Below, piece by piece: positions 35,316 through 44,161 of a stretch of DNA of 52,079 nucleotides. The notes under the pieces were generated by a model. The model saw nothing but the letters and a program-made list of their open reading frames with translations. It was not told the DNA's origin and searched no databases. Made by a program: the position numbers and the translations under genes. Every line of letters begins with the position of its first letter. Positions within the stretch are counted from its first letter, which is position 1. The stretch is taken from positions 1-52,079 of the forward strand of contig NZ_JAKRNK010000016.1 of the NCBI RefSeq assembly GCF_022346885.1, in the 5' to 3' direction. The stretch comes from Paenibacillus sp. ACRRX. GTDB taxonomy: Bacteria > Bacillota > Bacilli > Paenibacillales > Paenibacillaceae.

Positions 35316-36443
35316 TTGGATGAAAGCTTATCTCAATCAACCAGTTCCCTGACTACGTTGACCGCAGCACAGGTGCTTGCGCTTAATCATGTTAAATCGA
35401 GTGCGATGCTAATGCGATGTCACGTGCGAGAGTCAGCGGAGAGAATTCTAGTGCGTACTGGCGTGATCACCGTGACTATTGACGATCTCATGTCGGGCAT
35501 CGGTATGCACGCTCGTGTCACATTAAACTTCCATCCGGACCGAATTCTGCCGAGCGGTCTAACCGTTGTTGAGGGCCTACTGCGAGATGGGGCCTACCAT
35601 AGTCAATTTGTAACCGGCGTTTCCAACGGAAGTCGTACGGCGTTCCCAGGCGGGGATCGCGATCGCTGGGAGGAAAAGCTTTTCGGTGGGGTTTACCAAT
35701 CGGACGGCGTACGAGATTACGAGAGACCGAAATACGGTGCTCTCAACCTAATGAATTATGTGGATGGTGCATCCCCACGCTTTGGCTCATGCTATCTTCG
35801 ACTGCGCCCTCATATTTTGAGCCGCTGCACATTTACATTCGGCGATAGTCATACCGATTCGAAGCATGTAGGGACGATCGATATATTTGATACTGTGCTA
35901 GCCGAGCTGCTAGGAAACACAGACATCACCCGCGAAGCGCTTGGCTCTCCAAATACTGATGTACCGAAGCTTGTAAAACATCTTCTCAAGCTGCACGAAG
36001 TCACACTCGACGATGCTTGTGCTGTTCTTGGACGATCACTAGATGACTACATTGAGACTCAAGTCCATGGAGACATCAAAATGTCCAGGGATGTCGAGGC
36101 TCTAGTTGCGGACTCGTCGTATAAAGAGACGCCGATTGGTGATCAACTTGAAACCTTGTGCTCTAAATACAATGTAAACCTAGCTTGGCATCCTGGTTTC
36201 AGACTTTCGGCGCAGACTGTTCCGGACGATTTCCGGGGTCCAGCGATGCCTCCTCTTGCAGAACGTGTCAGTCGCGGGTTCGCTATAAGACCAGGTGAGT
36301 TAGATGCAGTCACCTTGGGTAGAGCAGCAGCAACTCTCCACTTTAATCCTGAAAGTTGGCAAGACTGGGGTACCCCTAACGAGACATCACAGCACCTCAA
36401 ACAGCTTTGGCACATCCTTGTAAGATACGGACAGCCCATATAA
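35316..36443 (+). CDS. DUF3626 family protein
   Basis: A 375-residue protein starting at TTG with GAGGAGG seven nt upstream. It matches DUF3626 by ARVTLNFHPDR, YERPKYGALNLM, FGSCYLRLRP, CTFTFGDSH and VHGDIKMSRDVEALVADSSYKET, and has no transmembrane segment. The family has conserved Arg, His and Asp/Glu residues suggestive of a nucleotidyl- or ADP-ribosyl-transferase-like active site, but no function is established. A MerR gene follows 14 nt downstream, so the pair is an operon. Confidence 0.8.
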   Translation: MDESLSQSTSSLTTLTAAQVLALNHVKSSAMLMRCHVRESAERILVRTGVITVTIDDLMSGIGMHARVTLNFHPDRILPSGLTVVEGLLRDGAYHSQFVTGVSNGSRTAFPGGDRDRWEEKLFGGVYQSDGVRDYERPKYGALNLMNYVDGASPRFGSCYLRLRPHILSRCTFTFGDSHTDSKHVGTIDIFDTVLAELLGNTDITREALGSPNTDVPKLVKHLLKLHEVTLDDACAVLGRSLDDYIETQVHGDIKMSRDVEALVADSSYKETPIGDQLETLCSKYNVNLAWHPGFRLSAQTVPDDFRGPAMPPLAERVSRGFAIRPGELDAVTLGRAAATLHFNPESWQDWGTPNETSQHLKQLWHILVRYGQPI

Positions 36444-36456
36444 GGAGGTGAGACGC

Positions 36457-37200
36457 ATGGACGGAACAGACAAAATCTTTTTGATCGGCGAACTGGCCGC
36501 GGCAGCCGGTGTAACCGTAAGAACCCTTCAGCACTACGACAATATCGGGCTTTTACCGACATCCGGCCGTACTGATGGTGGACGACGTTATTATACCAAG
36601 GAAGACATGCTCTGTTTAGAGCAAATCATGTTTTATAAATCATTAGGATTTTCCTTACAAGAAATACGCGACAAAGTAGTTAAACGTCCGAAGTTATCTC
36701 AGATCGATCAACTCCTGCATGAGCAAGAGGTTGTACTCTATAGAAAAATAGAAGATGCTCATGCAAGCATTGCTTCAATCGAGGCATTTCGGACTGCCAT
36801 CGCAGCTGGAAACGACCCGTCGTGGCAGTTAATAACCGGTTTTATCAGAACCTTAAATAACAGTAATCTGTTGGATTGGGGGCAATACACTTTCAGTGAC
36901 AGCCTGAAGGAAATGTTCGGTGAATATTTTCCCAAAAAAGAAGCCTTCGATTTTTATCATACTTGGAGAGCAATAGCATTGAAAGCCGTAGCGCTTGCCA
37001 AGTCCGGGATGGCACCGGAAGATCCGGTTGCACAAGAATTAGCCGAGGCCTGGTGGAAAATAGTACTGAAAGTAACTGAAGGGGATGATGAACGAATCCA
37101 TGCTTTTGCACAGATCCAAGAGGATCGTGCTTCATGGCCAGAGGGAGACCACGATCTCATGGATGCATCTCAATCTTTTATTGATCTATCGGTAAGGTAA
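36457..37200 (+). CDS. MerR family regulator, TipAS-like
   Basis: A 247-residue regulator: a MerR HTH at about 7-75 (FLIGELAAAAGVTVRTLQHYDNIGLLPTSGRTDGGRRYY), a dimerisation helix, and a C-terminal helical domain of about 130 residues with paired aromatic residues, similar in style to the TipAS drug-binding domain. AAGGAGGTGAGACGC directly precedes ATG 36457; a GTG three codons earlier overlaps that site. It is cotranscribed with DUF3626. Confidence 0.86.
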   Translation: MDGTDKIFLIGELAAAAGVTVRTLQHYDNIGLLPTSGRTDGGRRYYTKEDMLCLEQIMFYKSLGFSLQEIRDKVVKRPKLSQIDQLLHEQEVVLYRKIEDAHASIASIEAFRTAIAAGNDPSWQLITGFIRTLNNSNLLDWGQYTFSDSLKEMFGEYFPKKEAFDFYHTWRAIALKAVALAKSGMAPEDPVAQELAEAWWKIVLKVTEGDDERIHAFAQIQEDRASWPEGDHDLMDASQSFIDLSVR

Positions 37201-37302
37201 ATCACTATTTAAAATCCCGACCCAAGGAAAGCATAGAATACAGCTCTTTAAAACTTAAATACGATAAAGGCCAAATACACTCAGAGGAGGTTCCCAAATA
37301 AA

Positions 37303-37455
37303 ATGATTATGAGCAAAAACTCATCTTCTAAAACAAGTCCCACATATTCGAATAAAACTTGGGCTGGATATGCCCTAGTCCCGCGAATGCTTTTTTACAA
37401 ACACCAGCATTCTGTTGTTTACTTCTTCAGGATACTCCCCAGTTATCGCATGTGA
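37303..37455 (+). pseudogene. Orphan gene start, probably truncated
   Basis: ATG at 37303 with AGAGGAGG ten nt upstream encodes MIMSKNSSSKTSPTYSNKTW AGYALV and then runs into the 3' end of the convergent hydrolase gene, ending after 50 codons. The clean ribosome binding site and hydrophilic start suggest the 5' end of a former gene downstream of the MerR regulator, cut by a deletion near 37370. The family is not recognised. Confidence 0.3.
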
Positions 37456-38274
37456 GGCATTAGGCCAACTTTCGATATCAATATCTTTTACATACTTTTT
37501 ACCATTTTGAACTGCCTTTTTCGAATTATGCATGATGCTGTTTTCTGCCATTAATGCAAGAATAGGAAGATCAACCTTTTTCAAATCTTCAACACTAATT
37601 CGATCAGGAGCTGGAAGCTTAAGCTTGTAGTTTCTCATTGCTAATTCTATTAGCTTTGCAATCGGTTCACTTTCATCAGCCTTAGCGCCTCCAGAAATAT
37701 AGCTTAACATCTTTTCTCTGATAGCTCGGGGAATAACTGACACAGATGCCGGAATTGATAATACAATCATCTTTAGTGAAATTGGAGCGAATACAAAAAC
37801 TGGATCTAGAAGGCTAATAGATGCTATTCTTTCGGGGTAATATCTCGCTAAATTAATAGCAATCCACCCCCCTATTGAAACTCCAACAATATGAGCTCTA
37901 ACTAAGTTTAACTCTTCAAGCACCTGATTTAACCATTCAGCTTGTACCTGCCGGTTGTCAATTGCAGCTGTCTGTATGCTCATTCCGGGCTCCCCGAGTA
38001 AATCAATTGCATAGATAGGCCTTTCCTTCATTAGCCCCTCCAAATTCGGCTCCCACATCGGTGTAGAAGCTGAGCGTCCAGGAAGCAATACGATAGGCTC
38101 TTTGTCCCGGTTATTCTCTTCAGTAAAGTAATAAACACGAACTGTACCATATTGAATTTGGATATCCTTTGTTTCATTAGGCTTTGGAATAAGTGCCATT
38201 GCTTCGTTATAAGCATTCTTAAACTCTGCTTCTCCTGCTTTAGAAGTAAAATGACCCAGTTCACTTTTTATCAT
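37375..38274 (-). CDS. Alpha/beta hydrolase
   Basis: A 299-residue hydrolase. The oxyanion region is VLLPGRSASTPMWEPNL, the nucleophile elbow GVSIGGW holds the catalytic Ser, and ASHAITGEYPEEV near the C-terminus holds the catalytic His; the acid is likely in the ALMAENSIMH segment. There is no signal peptide. The closest style is the general hydrolase group around YbfK-like proteins; substrate unknown. AAGGGGG lies about 12 nt before the ATG, a slightly long spacing. Confidence 0.83.
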   Translation of the reverse strand: MIKSELGHFTSKAGEAEFKNAYNEAMALIPKPNETKDIQIQYGTVRVYYFTEENNRDKEPIVLLPGRSASTPMWEPNLEGLMKERPIYAIDLLGEPGMSIQTAAIDNRQVQAEWLNQVLEELNLVRAHIVGVSIGGWIAINLARYYPERIASISLLDPVFVFAPISLKMIVLSIPASVSVIPRAIREKMLSYISGGAKADESEPIAKLIELAMRNYKLKLPAPDRISVEDLKKVDLPILALMAENSIMHNSKKAVQNGKKYVKDIDIESWPNASHAITGEYPEEVNNRMLVFVKKHSRD

Positions 38275-38730
38275 AATAACTCGTTCCCCCTTAGAATTAA
38301 CACCATTAAGAATATATAACTACCTGCTGTACAGGTTTCTTCCAACTCATTAATCGCATCTTTATTAATGATTTAATCATATTACGCAACGTAATGAGCA
38401 ATCGTTATTTTCAATGGAGTTTGGAAACGATCCATGCATACTAATCATTTTTTTAAGAACAAAGTAGATGAGAAATGCGGCATATACGGCTAATTCTATA
38501 CGGGCACCCAAACTAATTGAAACTATCGTGTCCCGTTAGTTTAATGCCAGTCCCATTCCGAGTAAGGGTGATTATTAGGTCCTCTAGGGTCTTTCAACCA
38601 TACACATTGCTCCATTGGATGCAAATGTATCAAAGACATTCTGACCGGCATGAATATAAAGAACCGGATAGTACTACAAATTTCCCCAATCGGTTACACC
38701 CTCGTTGTAAAATTCTTTATGTTTTTCGGT
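38275..38730. other. Intergenic region before the first repeat unit
   Basis: No gene recognised. AAACTATCGT followed by CCCGTTAGTTTAATGCC (38519-38550) resembles the AAACTATCGTTCTTAGTTGACGG segment in the repeats at 43990 and 50823, so it may be the edge of the same mobile debris. Confidence 0.35.
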
Positions 38731-38732
38731 GA

Positions 38733-38876
38733 GCATAAAGTTTTAGACTGGAGCCGTTGATTTAACATGGTTATTGAAATGATGAATCGGCAGCTTATGA
38801 AAAATAAGATTTATACTGATCCATTAAAAGAAGCAGCGGCAGACCAAGACTGGAAAAATGAAGTCTCTGACTGCCG
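38733..38876 (+). repeat. Three-motif repeat unit I (diverged)
   Basis: Three degenerate copies of an AAAATAAAGTTTTAGACTG motif start near 38733, 38800 and 38854. AGCAGCGGCAGACCAAGAC and GTCTCTGACTGCCGCTGT in the last third form a hairpin, as in unit II. It is the most diverged of the three units. Confidence 0.6.
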
Positions 38877-38990
38877 CTGTAGTCATTCCACTAACGTTTC
38901 CTGATAGTTGAGCAAATAACTTTTCCGCTGGGTTTGAACCTATCCTATCGATTCCATCCTTTGGAGATATGCATCTCAATTCTAATGAAC

Positions 38991-39485
38991 TCAGGCAAAT
39001 TCCTTAATCCGCCTGATTCCTTGCACGATCCTCTCTTTGAGACTCTCCCGCAGCGAGTATATGACCGGTGCCGCAGGGATGTCGAATTTCAGATGGGAGT
39101 GGGGAATTTCCGTGAGTATGGTGCCGATCGGGTTACCTTGCTTGTCATGGATTACGTTCCAAAATATTCTCGATCTATTGTCTTCCGTACCCCACTTTTC
39201 AAGGGAGTTTCGGAAAATCAAGCGCTTGGCGATAACAAAATCATTCTCCTCGAGCTTCTCCAGAGTGCTGAAACCGGCATCCTCCAACTGATCGAATATG
39301 ACCGGCATAAGATGATCCAAATAATGACCATAGGCCGCATCTTCGATTTCAGCAAAAGCAGCCGTCAGTTGTTCATGCATGGATTCGTACATGGACCTCC
39401 ACTCGGACTCGATGTAATGGTTGGCCACCTCGCTTATTTCCTCGATCGACATGTCTTGCCGGAAAACCGGGAATCCTTTCTTCAC
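38991..39485 (-). CDS. Conserved-looking protein of unknown family
   Basis: A 164-residue, charged, soluble protein starting at GTG 39485, nine nt after AGGAGGAGG; the frame stays open further upstream without a ribosome binding site. Features are an N-terminal helical part (SIEEISEVANHYIESEWRSMYESMHEQLTAAFAEIEDAAYGHYLDHLMPVIFDQL) and a C-terminal strand-rich part ending in a basic helix. I do not recognise the family. It is divergent from the double-MerR protein with a 160-nt spacer, so regulation by it is plausible. Confidence 0.6.
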   Translation of the reverse strand: MKKGFPVFRQDMSIEEISEVANHYIESEWRSMYESMHEQLTAAFAEIEDAAYGHYLDHLMPVIFDQLEDAGFSTLEKLEENDFVIAKRLIFRNSLEKWGTEDNRSRIFWNVIHDKQGNPIGTILTEIPHSHLKFDIPAAPVIYSLRESLKERIVQGIRRIKEFA

Positions 39486-39644
39486 AAACAAACGCCTCCT
39501 CCTCTTCATTTCAATTTCATTGTACAACTTGTAAGCCAATTCGAAGGTTAAGCAAAAAAAAAAGAGAAGGATTATCAACTATTTAATAGAAAACCTTATA
39601 TGCTAGTTTAAGCTTGAGCTATTGTAATGAGGAGAGATGACGAG

Positions 39645-40400
39645 TTGACAATGCGCCCCAAAAAGATGGCGGCTAAATTCATGATTAGCACCAGTACTAT
39701 AAGGAATTACGAGGCTAAAGGCCTAATACCTCCTGCTGAACGATCATCAAATGGCTATCGTGTTTATACGGACCAGCACGCAGCCTATCTGTCGTGTATC
39801 CAAGCCATGGCTCCGGCATTCGGAATGGAAGTGACGGCCCAGGTGCTTCGTTGTCTCCATCAGGACAAACCGCAAGATGCAATGTGGCTCATCAGGGAAA
39901 AAGAAGTCTCTTTGTACGAGGAAAAGGAGAGATTGGAGAGGTTAATTCAGGATGTTCGGATATTCGCTTACGAAAATAAATCTCCGTATGCCGAGGAGAC
40001 GTTCACCATTAACGAAGCATCCGAACTGACGCAGGTTCCCAAATCGGCAATCCGCTACTGGGAGCAAGCAGGATATGTAACAGCGGATCGGGACCCTAAT
40101 AACCGCTATCGTCGATACAATGGATACCACTTGCTAAAAATCAGGTTGATTCAAATGCTACAATGCTCCGTTTATTCAGAAGATACCGTGAATTTTAAGC
40201 AATCCATCGCCACGACCAAACATACGGATCTGCAGGAGGTTATGAATGTGGCTGAGAATGTCAGGTCTTATCTAGATAAGATCATCGAATCCCAAATGTG
40301 CGGGGTATCCTTTTTATACCAATTAATTCAACTTACAAAGGCCTCGACCTTCGATGGAGCTAGGATCATTCAACCGCGCCTGAATGGAACCGCCGATTAG
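39645..40400 (+). CDS. Regulator with two MerR-type HTH domains
   Basis: A protein of about 251 residues containing two MerR-like winged HTH domains: one at the N-terminus (MAAKFMISTSTIRNYEAKGLIPPAERSSNGYRVYT) and one in the middle (FTINEASELTQVPKSAIRYWEQAGYVTADRDPNNRYRRYN), joined by a helical linker (REKEVSLYEEKERLERLIQ). The normal MerR has one HTH and dimerises; two in one chain could let a monomer grasp a dyad. The start is probably TTG 39645, eight nt after GAGGAGAG, or ATG 39651. The neighbouring divergent gene is the likely target. Confidence 0.75.
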   Translation: MTMRPKKMAAKFMISTSTIRNYEAKGLIPPAERSSNGYRVYTDQHAAYLSCIQAMAPAFGMEVTAQVLRCLHQDKPQDAMWLIREKEVSLYEEKERLERLIQDVRIFAYENKSPYAEETFTINEASELTQVPKSAIRYWEQAGYVTADRDPNNRYRRYNGYHLLKIRLIQMLQCSVYSEDTVNFKQSIATTKHTDLQEVMNVAENVRSYLDKIIESQMCGVSFLYQLIQLTKASTFDGARIIQPRLNGTAD

Positions 40401-40417
40401 ATCATGGAAGGATTCCG

Positions 40418-40505
40418 TTAAACAAAAAATAGAGGAGATTAGCTCATATATTGAACTAACCATCCTCTATTTACGTTACTACAATTAACTCAGTCTAACA
40501 CTTTA
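40418..40505 (+). repeat. Repeat B, copy 1 (hairpin plus inverted motif)
   Basis: An 88-nt sequence about 94% identical (5 differences) to 45553-45640. It contains a hairpin with AAATAGAGGA and TCCTCTATTT arms, which could end the MerR transcript, and finishes with AGTCTAACACTTTA, an inverted copy of the element-end motif. Confidence 0.8.
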
Positions 40506-40536
40506 GTGTGATGTCAAAAAAGACATTCAATAGTTA

Positions 40537-40566
40537 TTTAAAAGGCTGTCGATTTCTCGACAGCCT
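40537..40566 (-). terminator. Intrinsic terminator of the GNAT gene
   Basis: AGGCTGTCGA (40543-40552) pairs perfectly with 40557-40566 with a 4-nt loop, preceded by A-rich DNA on the plus strand, giving a U-rich tail to the minus-strand RNA. Confidence 0.75.
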
Positions 40567-40577
40567 GGACAGAAGAA

Positions 40578-41021
40578 TTACTTCTGCTGTTCATTGTATT
40601 TCAAATGTAAAATGGGGTAAGGGCGGCCTGCTCCATCCGTCAAATCTTCACCGGTTATTCCAAAACCGCTTTTTAAGTAAAACCTTGTCGCATTCTCATT
40701 TTGTTTATTCACATCAACGGATGTGATCCCAAAACTATTGATGCATGTTTGCATAATTTGTTTCCCATACCCTTTGCCAATTCTATTCGGATCGAGAAAC
40801 AGTGCTTCCAAGTGATTTTCATTAATGGCAGTAAAACCAATGACAGAGTCTTCGGTATACCAGAGACGTACATCAAGATGAGGAAAATACATAGGTAATT
40901 CTTTTTTGATTTCCTCTTTATCCTTGAAACTCAAAAAATGATGAGTGGCCATTACCGATCTTTCCCAAACATTTATAATCATATCATAGTCATTAACGGT
41001 TGCTTTTCTGTTTTGTATCAT
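40578..41021 (-). CDS. GNAT family N-acetyltransferase, YjaB-like
   Basis: A 147-residue acetyltransferase resembling YjaB/peptidogalycan-type single-domain GNATs. MIQNRKATVNDYDMIINVWERSV is the N-terminal helix-strand, motif A is LEALFLDPNRIGKGYGKQIMQTCI, and ENATRFYLKSGF is motif B. AAAGGAG precedes the ATG. It is monocistronic with a terminator. Substrate unknown. Confidence 0.87.
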   Translation of the reverse strand: MIQNRKATVNDYDMIINVWERSVMATHHFLSFKDKEEIKKELPMYFPHLDVRLWYTEDSVIGFTAINENHLEALFLDPNRIGKGYGKQIMQTCINSFGITSVDVNKQNENATRFYLKSGFGITGEDLTDGAGRPYPILHLKYNEQQK

Positions 41022-41580
41022 CTCGTTCTGCTCCTTTTTCTTTTTAATTTATCACGCTCCTTTCATCACATTTTTGTAGATGGTGATCGTATATCTCCAA
41101 TTGATATATGACTTCATGCTTACCACTCTTTTCGGATTTATATTAATCGATTTGCGATCAAACAGATTTCACTTTAATTATTTTTACTATCATATTTAGT
41201 TGGATTCAATAAATGTTGCTCTCTTTTACGGTAGAACCAGCTCATCCCCTTTTTACTTATTTCTCAAAGTATTCATTTTGACACAGACTTACATGTATGA
41301 TGTCATGTCATTCACCGTCTCTAAATAGACTTTGTCTGCTGCTTCCTTCCTGTTAAAAACCAATTAGAATTAGATACCGAAATGAACAATCAGTTGGTTA
41401 TTATCTGAAGCTTTGACAGTTAAGTTAATTAATACTTCTAATTTACAAAAATACCTCATGATCTAAAGAAGCATCATCGGGTATTTTCTAGCTGCTCAAG
41501 ATTTTTTAGTTGATAATAAGCAGAAAAACACTCTTGTAATTTTGTAATGCAACAATGTGGTTCCACATTTTTTTATACGT
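41022..41580. other. AT-rich intergenic region, no gene seen
   Basis: About 560 nt with no convincing reading frame on either strand. It leads into repeat unit II and may be the remains of an inserted element. Confidence 0.4.
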
Positions 41581-41597
41581 GGACACAATTGTTCGAT

Positions 41598-41747
41598 GAA
41601 AATAAAGTTCTAGACTGGAGTTGTTTATCTAATGAGGTTTTTCAATTATTAATTTGGCAGTCTTCGCAAAATAAGTTTTAGACTTTTCCAATAAAGTAAG
41701 CAGCGGCGGACTAAGACGTGAAAATAAAGTCTTAGACTGCCACTGCT
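41598..41747 (+). repeat. Three-motif repeat unit II
   Basis: Copies of GAAAATAAAGTTCTAGACTG, GCAAAATAAGTTTTAGACT and GAAAATAAAGTCTTAGACTG start at 41598, 41667 and 41720. The third lies in a strong hairpin (AGCAGCGGCGGACTAAGAC at 41699-41717 with 41729-41747). The spacing is almost the same as in unit III. Confidence 0.8.
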
Positions 41748-41853
41748 GTTTCAGCCTGATAGTGAACTAATATTCCCCAGTTAGCATAACGATTAGTTTT
41801 AATCGAACTCTTAGTTAACATTTGATTTCGACGGAAAGTGATTGTCCCTAATG

Positions 41854-42744
41854 TTAAGTCAACAGAAACTCTACTATTTCAGCCTTCAGCGTTTCGTGAA
41901 ATTGCACGCGATCAAAGCCGGGCGGGTCTTGCGAGGGGGGAAAGCTTGGTGAAATCATCTCAGCTGGGAACGGAGTCAGGAAGGAATAATGTCCGGCATT
42001 CTCCACCGTCCGATAGTGAATCATTTGCGGTTCAGCAATACTATTCATGATGATCTGCGCGTGAAAAGGAAGTGCGTAAGGGTCTCGCTCGGCATCCAAC
42101 ATGAGAATGGGGAGCCGAACGTTGTTTAATGCTCCCTCATTGCGGAACCAAACGGACGCCGGGGCTAGCAAAACCAGGGACCGGATGCGTGAATCATGAG
42201 GGACATCGATCTGCTGCAGCTTCCCATCCGGGCTCTCAGCAGGGAAGGAGGTTGGGATACCGCCAGCTGCTGCAAGCGCAGTGTAGCCCCCCATGGAATG
42301 CCCGATGACCGAATAGCCTCCCGACTGTAGAAGCCCCTTAAACCTCTCATCTTCAAAAAACCAGTCGGCTACCATGCGAAGGTGCCGGGGGCGATAGGTG
42401 AGATTTTGGACAGTACCTTCCATACTATTATCATTGCGGTTATTAAATGGATGTTCGAGAAGGCCAACGATAAAGCCGCTGCGCGCCAAATGCCGAGCGA
42501 TCGACCGGTACACAAGCGGTGAACCGCCTGTACCGTGCGAAATGAGGACTAGTCTAAATTTCCCCTCCAGCGGCGCTGCGTCTCTGGCCACCTCCAACGA
42601 GTACGGCCCTAACCTATCAGCCTGTTCCGGTGCATCTGTCGGATACATCACGATCATGGGAACGGTCACCTTCAATGCGTTGTCGGTAATTTGTACCTCA
42701 CAGCAACCTGCATATCCTTCAACAATTTCTTCTTTTTTGTTCAT
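41854..42744 (-). CDS. Alpha/beta hydrolase, PAF-acetylhydrolase/dienelactone-hydrolase-like
   Basis: A 296-residue serine hydrolase. The oxyanion region is ISHGTGGSPLVYRSIARHLA, the nucleophile is in the elbow YSVIGHSMGGYTALA, Asp is in LDAERDPYALP, and His is in NAGHYSFLTPFP. This order and the preceding VMYPTDAP segment fit the predicted dienelactone hydrolase/PAF-acetylhydrolase group. There is no signal peptide. It follows the AraC-type regulator by 33 nt on the same strand and is likely its target and operon partner. Confidence 0.85.
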   Translation of the reverse strand: MNKKEEIVEGYAGCCEVQITDNALKVTVPMIVMYPTDAPEQADRLGPYSLEVARDAAPLEGKFRLVLISHGTGGSPLVYRSIARHLARSGFIVGLLEHPFNNRNDNSMEGTVQNLTYRPRHLRMVADWFFEDERFKGLLQSGGYSVIGHSMGGYTALAAAGGIPTSFPAESPDGKLQQIDVPHDSRIRSLVLLAPASVWFRNEGALNNVRLPILMLDAERDPYALPFHAQIIMNSIAEPQMIHYRTVENAGHYSFLTPFPAEMISPSFPPSQDPPGFDRVQFHETLKAEIVEFLLT

Positions 42745-42777
42745 CTTGATTCCTTCCTCTCCTTGAGCTACATGCTC

Positions 42778-43656
42778 CTAATATGGCGAGCCAACGGGAA
42801 TATATATGTCTAATACCGAATCCTCGTTCATCGGTCCTAGATATCGATGGTCGTAACGCACAAACTCCGGGAAATTCGTACGAACGCTGCCTGACTGGGG
42901 TAACCAGGTTTCATAAATGTACTGGAGCGTATCGCTGAGTCTCGATAATGTCCCCTTATGAGTAAAAACAGCATAAGTTACAACTGGGAGCAGCTTAGCG
43001 ACCATTCCCAAAGGAACTACACTCTCCTCGCTAGCCACCTCGACACAAGCGATATACGTGACTTCCCATTGCCTACCTGTAAGTTCAATGACCGCATAAA
43101 ATATGTCTTCCGTATCCGGCTTTCGCTCAATTTCAAACAAACGCTGCCTAAAGCTCCGCCATAGCTTTCCGACTTCGTCCGAATTGACACCCGGTATCGA
43201 CATGCCGACCAGATGCAGCTTATTCAGGCAGACAATAGCTGGCACGAGGGAGATGCTCTTATTCAAATGCTGCTGTAGCCCCACTTCATCCAAAGGAAGC
43301 TTCTCCATCGCCCGAAACAGCGTGTCCTTCATGTCCCTTTGCTTTCGAAATTGTCCAGGCGAGATGGAGAACATTTTCCCAAAGGCTCGGGCGAAGGATT
43401 CCTGAGACTCGAACCGGTACAGGATGGCAATATCTATGATCCTTTGGTTGGTATAAAATAAATCGTATGCTGCTTGTGTCAATCTCCGCTTGCGTATGTA
43501 CTCTGAGACGGAGTTTCTCGTAACCGATAGGAAGATCCGGTGAAAATGGTACGGCGAATAGCCCGCAGCCTCCATAACCTTGGTGCTTAATCTCTCATCG
43601 GTCAGATGATCCTCAATATAGGTAATGGCCTTGATTACCAAATCCTTATAATTCAC
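42778..43656 (-). CDS. AraC family regulator with GyrI-like effector domain
   Basis: A 292-residue regulator of the Rob/SoxS-plus-GyrI type: two AraC HTH motifs in residues 1-105 (TYIEDHLTDERLSTKVMEAAGYSPYHFHRIFLSVTRNSVSEYIRKRRL ... FESQESFARAFGKMFSISPGQFRK) and a C-terminal GyrI-like ligand-binding domain of about 150 residues (LHLVGMSIPGVNSDEVGKLWRSF ... DIYIPVGSPY). The start is GTG 43656, seven nt after GGAGG. It probably activates the downstream hydrolase gene in response to a hydrophobic compound. Confidence 0.9.
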   Translation of the reverse strand: MNYKDLVIKAITYIEDHLTDERLSTKVMEAAGYSPYHFHRIFLSVTRNSVSEYIRKRRLTQAAYDLFYTNQRIIDIAILYRFESQESFARAFGKMFSISPGQFRKQRDMKDTLFRAMEKLPLDEVGLQQHLNKSISLVPAIVCLNKLHLVGMSIPGVNSDEVGKLWRSFRQRLFEIERKPDTEDIFYAVIELTGRQWEVTYIACVEVASEESVVPLGMVAKLLPVVTYAVFTHKGTLSRLSDTLQYIYETWLPQSGSVRTNFPEFVRYDHRYLGPMNEDSVLDIYIPVGSPY

Positions 43657-43883
43657 TTTAATGCCTCCATATCGATATACTCACTTTACGACAGAGGGAA
43701 CGCTCTGTTTTGATATTTTTTGCGGATTTTTACTTTACTCAACAGCTAACAATACTTTCCAACGCAGATAGTTTCCTGATCAGCTACACTCTTCGGTTCG
43801 CCAAAAGAGCGGCCTCTGGAAATTGCTCAGTCTCGCTGGTTATAAACAAATCTCACCCGTCCCTCGGTTAATGATGCATCGTT

Positions 43884-43902
43884 AGTCTAAAACTTTATTT
43901 CC
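43884..43902 (-). repeat. Single inverted copy of the element-end motif
   Basis: AGTCTAAAACTTTATTTCC, the reverse complement of the motif in units I-III. The sequence homologous to the 50.7-kb repeat starts 3 nt later, so this looks like an element boundary. Confidence 0.65.
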
Positions 43903-43904
43903 CT

Positions 43905-44044
43905 AGTTTATCAAGAGCTAAATATAAAAAAGTCAAATAAAATAAAGAGTTCTACATATTGTACATGACTAATATGTGGAACCCTTTATGTTAAACTATC
44001 GTTCTTAGTTGACGGAATGCTATAAGTTATAACTCCATTAATTG
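43905..44044 (+). repeat. Repeat A, copy 1 (with conserved hairpin)
   Basis: About 90% identical to 50735-50869. It contains a hairpin (43944-43987) whose apical part is conserved with those at 27.6 and 50.8 kb, then ACTATCGTTCTTAGTTGACGG, and ends with the last four codons of the P-loop kinase gene (LMEL plus TAA on the minus strand). Confidence 0.75.
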
Positions 44045-44045
44045 T

Positions 44046-44161
44046 ATGGTCAAAGGTTTCATGCTCATTATGAAATTCCAAAAACGCCTGTACGTCTTTT
44101 CTTATTCCCCTGAAAATACAACCCCATTTATAAAACGCCGATATTCGTGCACCACACTCAT
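44046..44161 (-). pseudogene. HD-domain gene, 5' fragment (deletion derivative)
   Basis: The ATG overlaps the stop codon of the phospholipase-like gene (ATGA) and begins MSVVHEYRRFINGVVFSGE, then a frameshift leads to IRKDVQAFLEFHNEHETFDH. The sequence is identical to 51960-52075. At 44045 it joins directly to the last codons of the kinase gene, so about 1.09 kb present at 50.87-51.96 kb is deleted here. Confidence 0.75.

Noticed and set aside
38934..39551. Long plus-strand open frame opposite the 38991-39485 gene
   Set aside because: It has no ribosome binding site, and the minus frame has a good one plus a protein-like composition.
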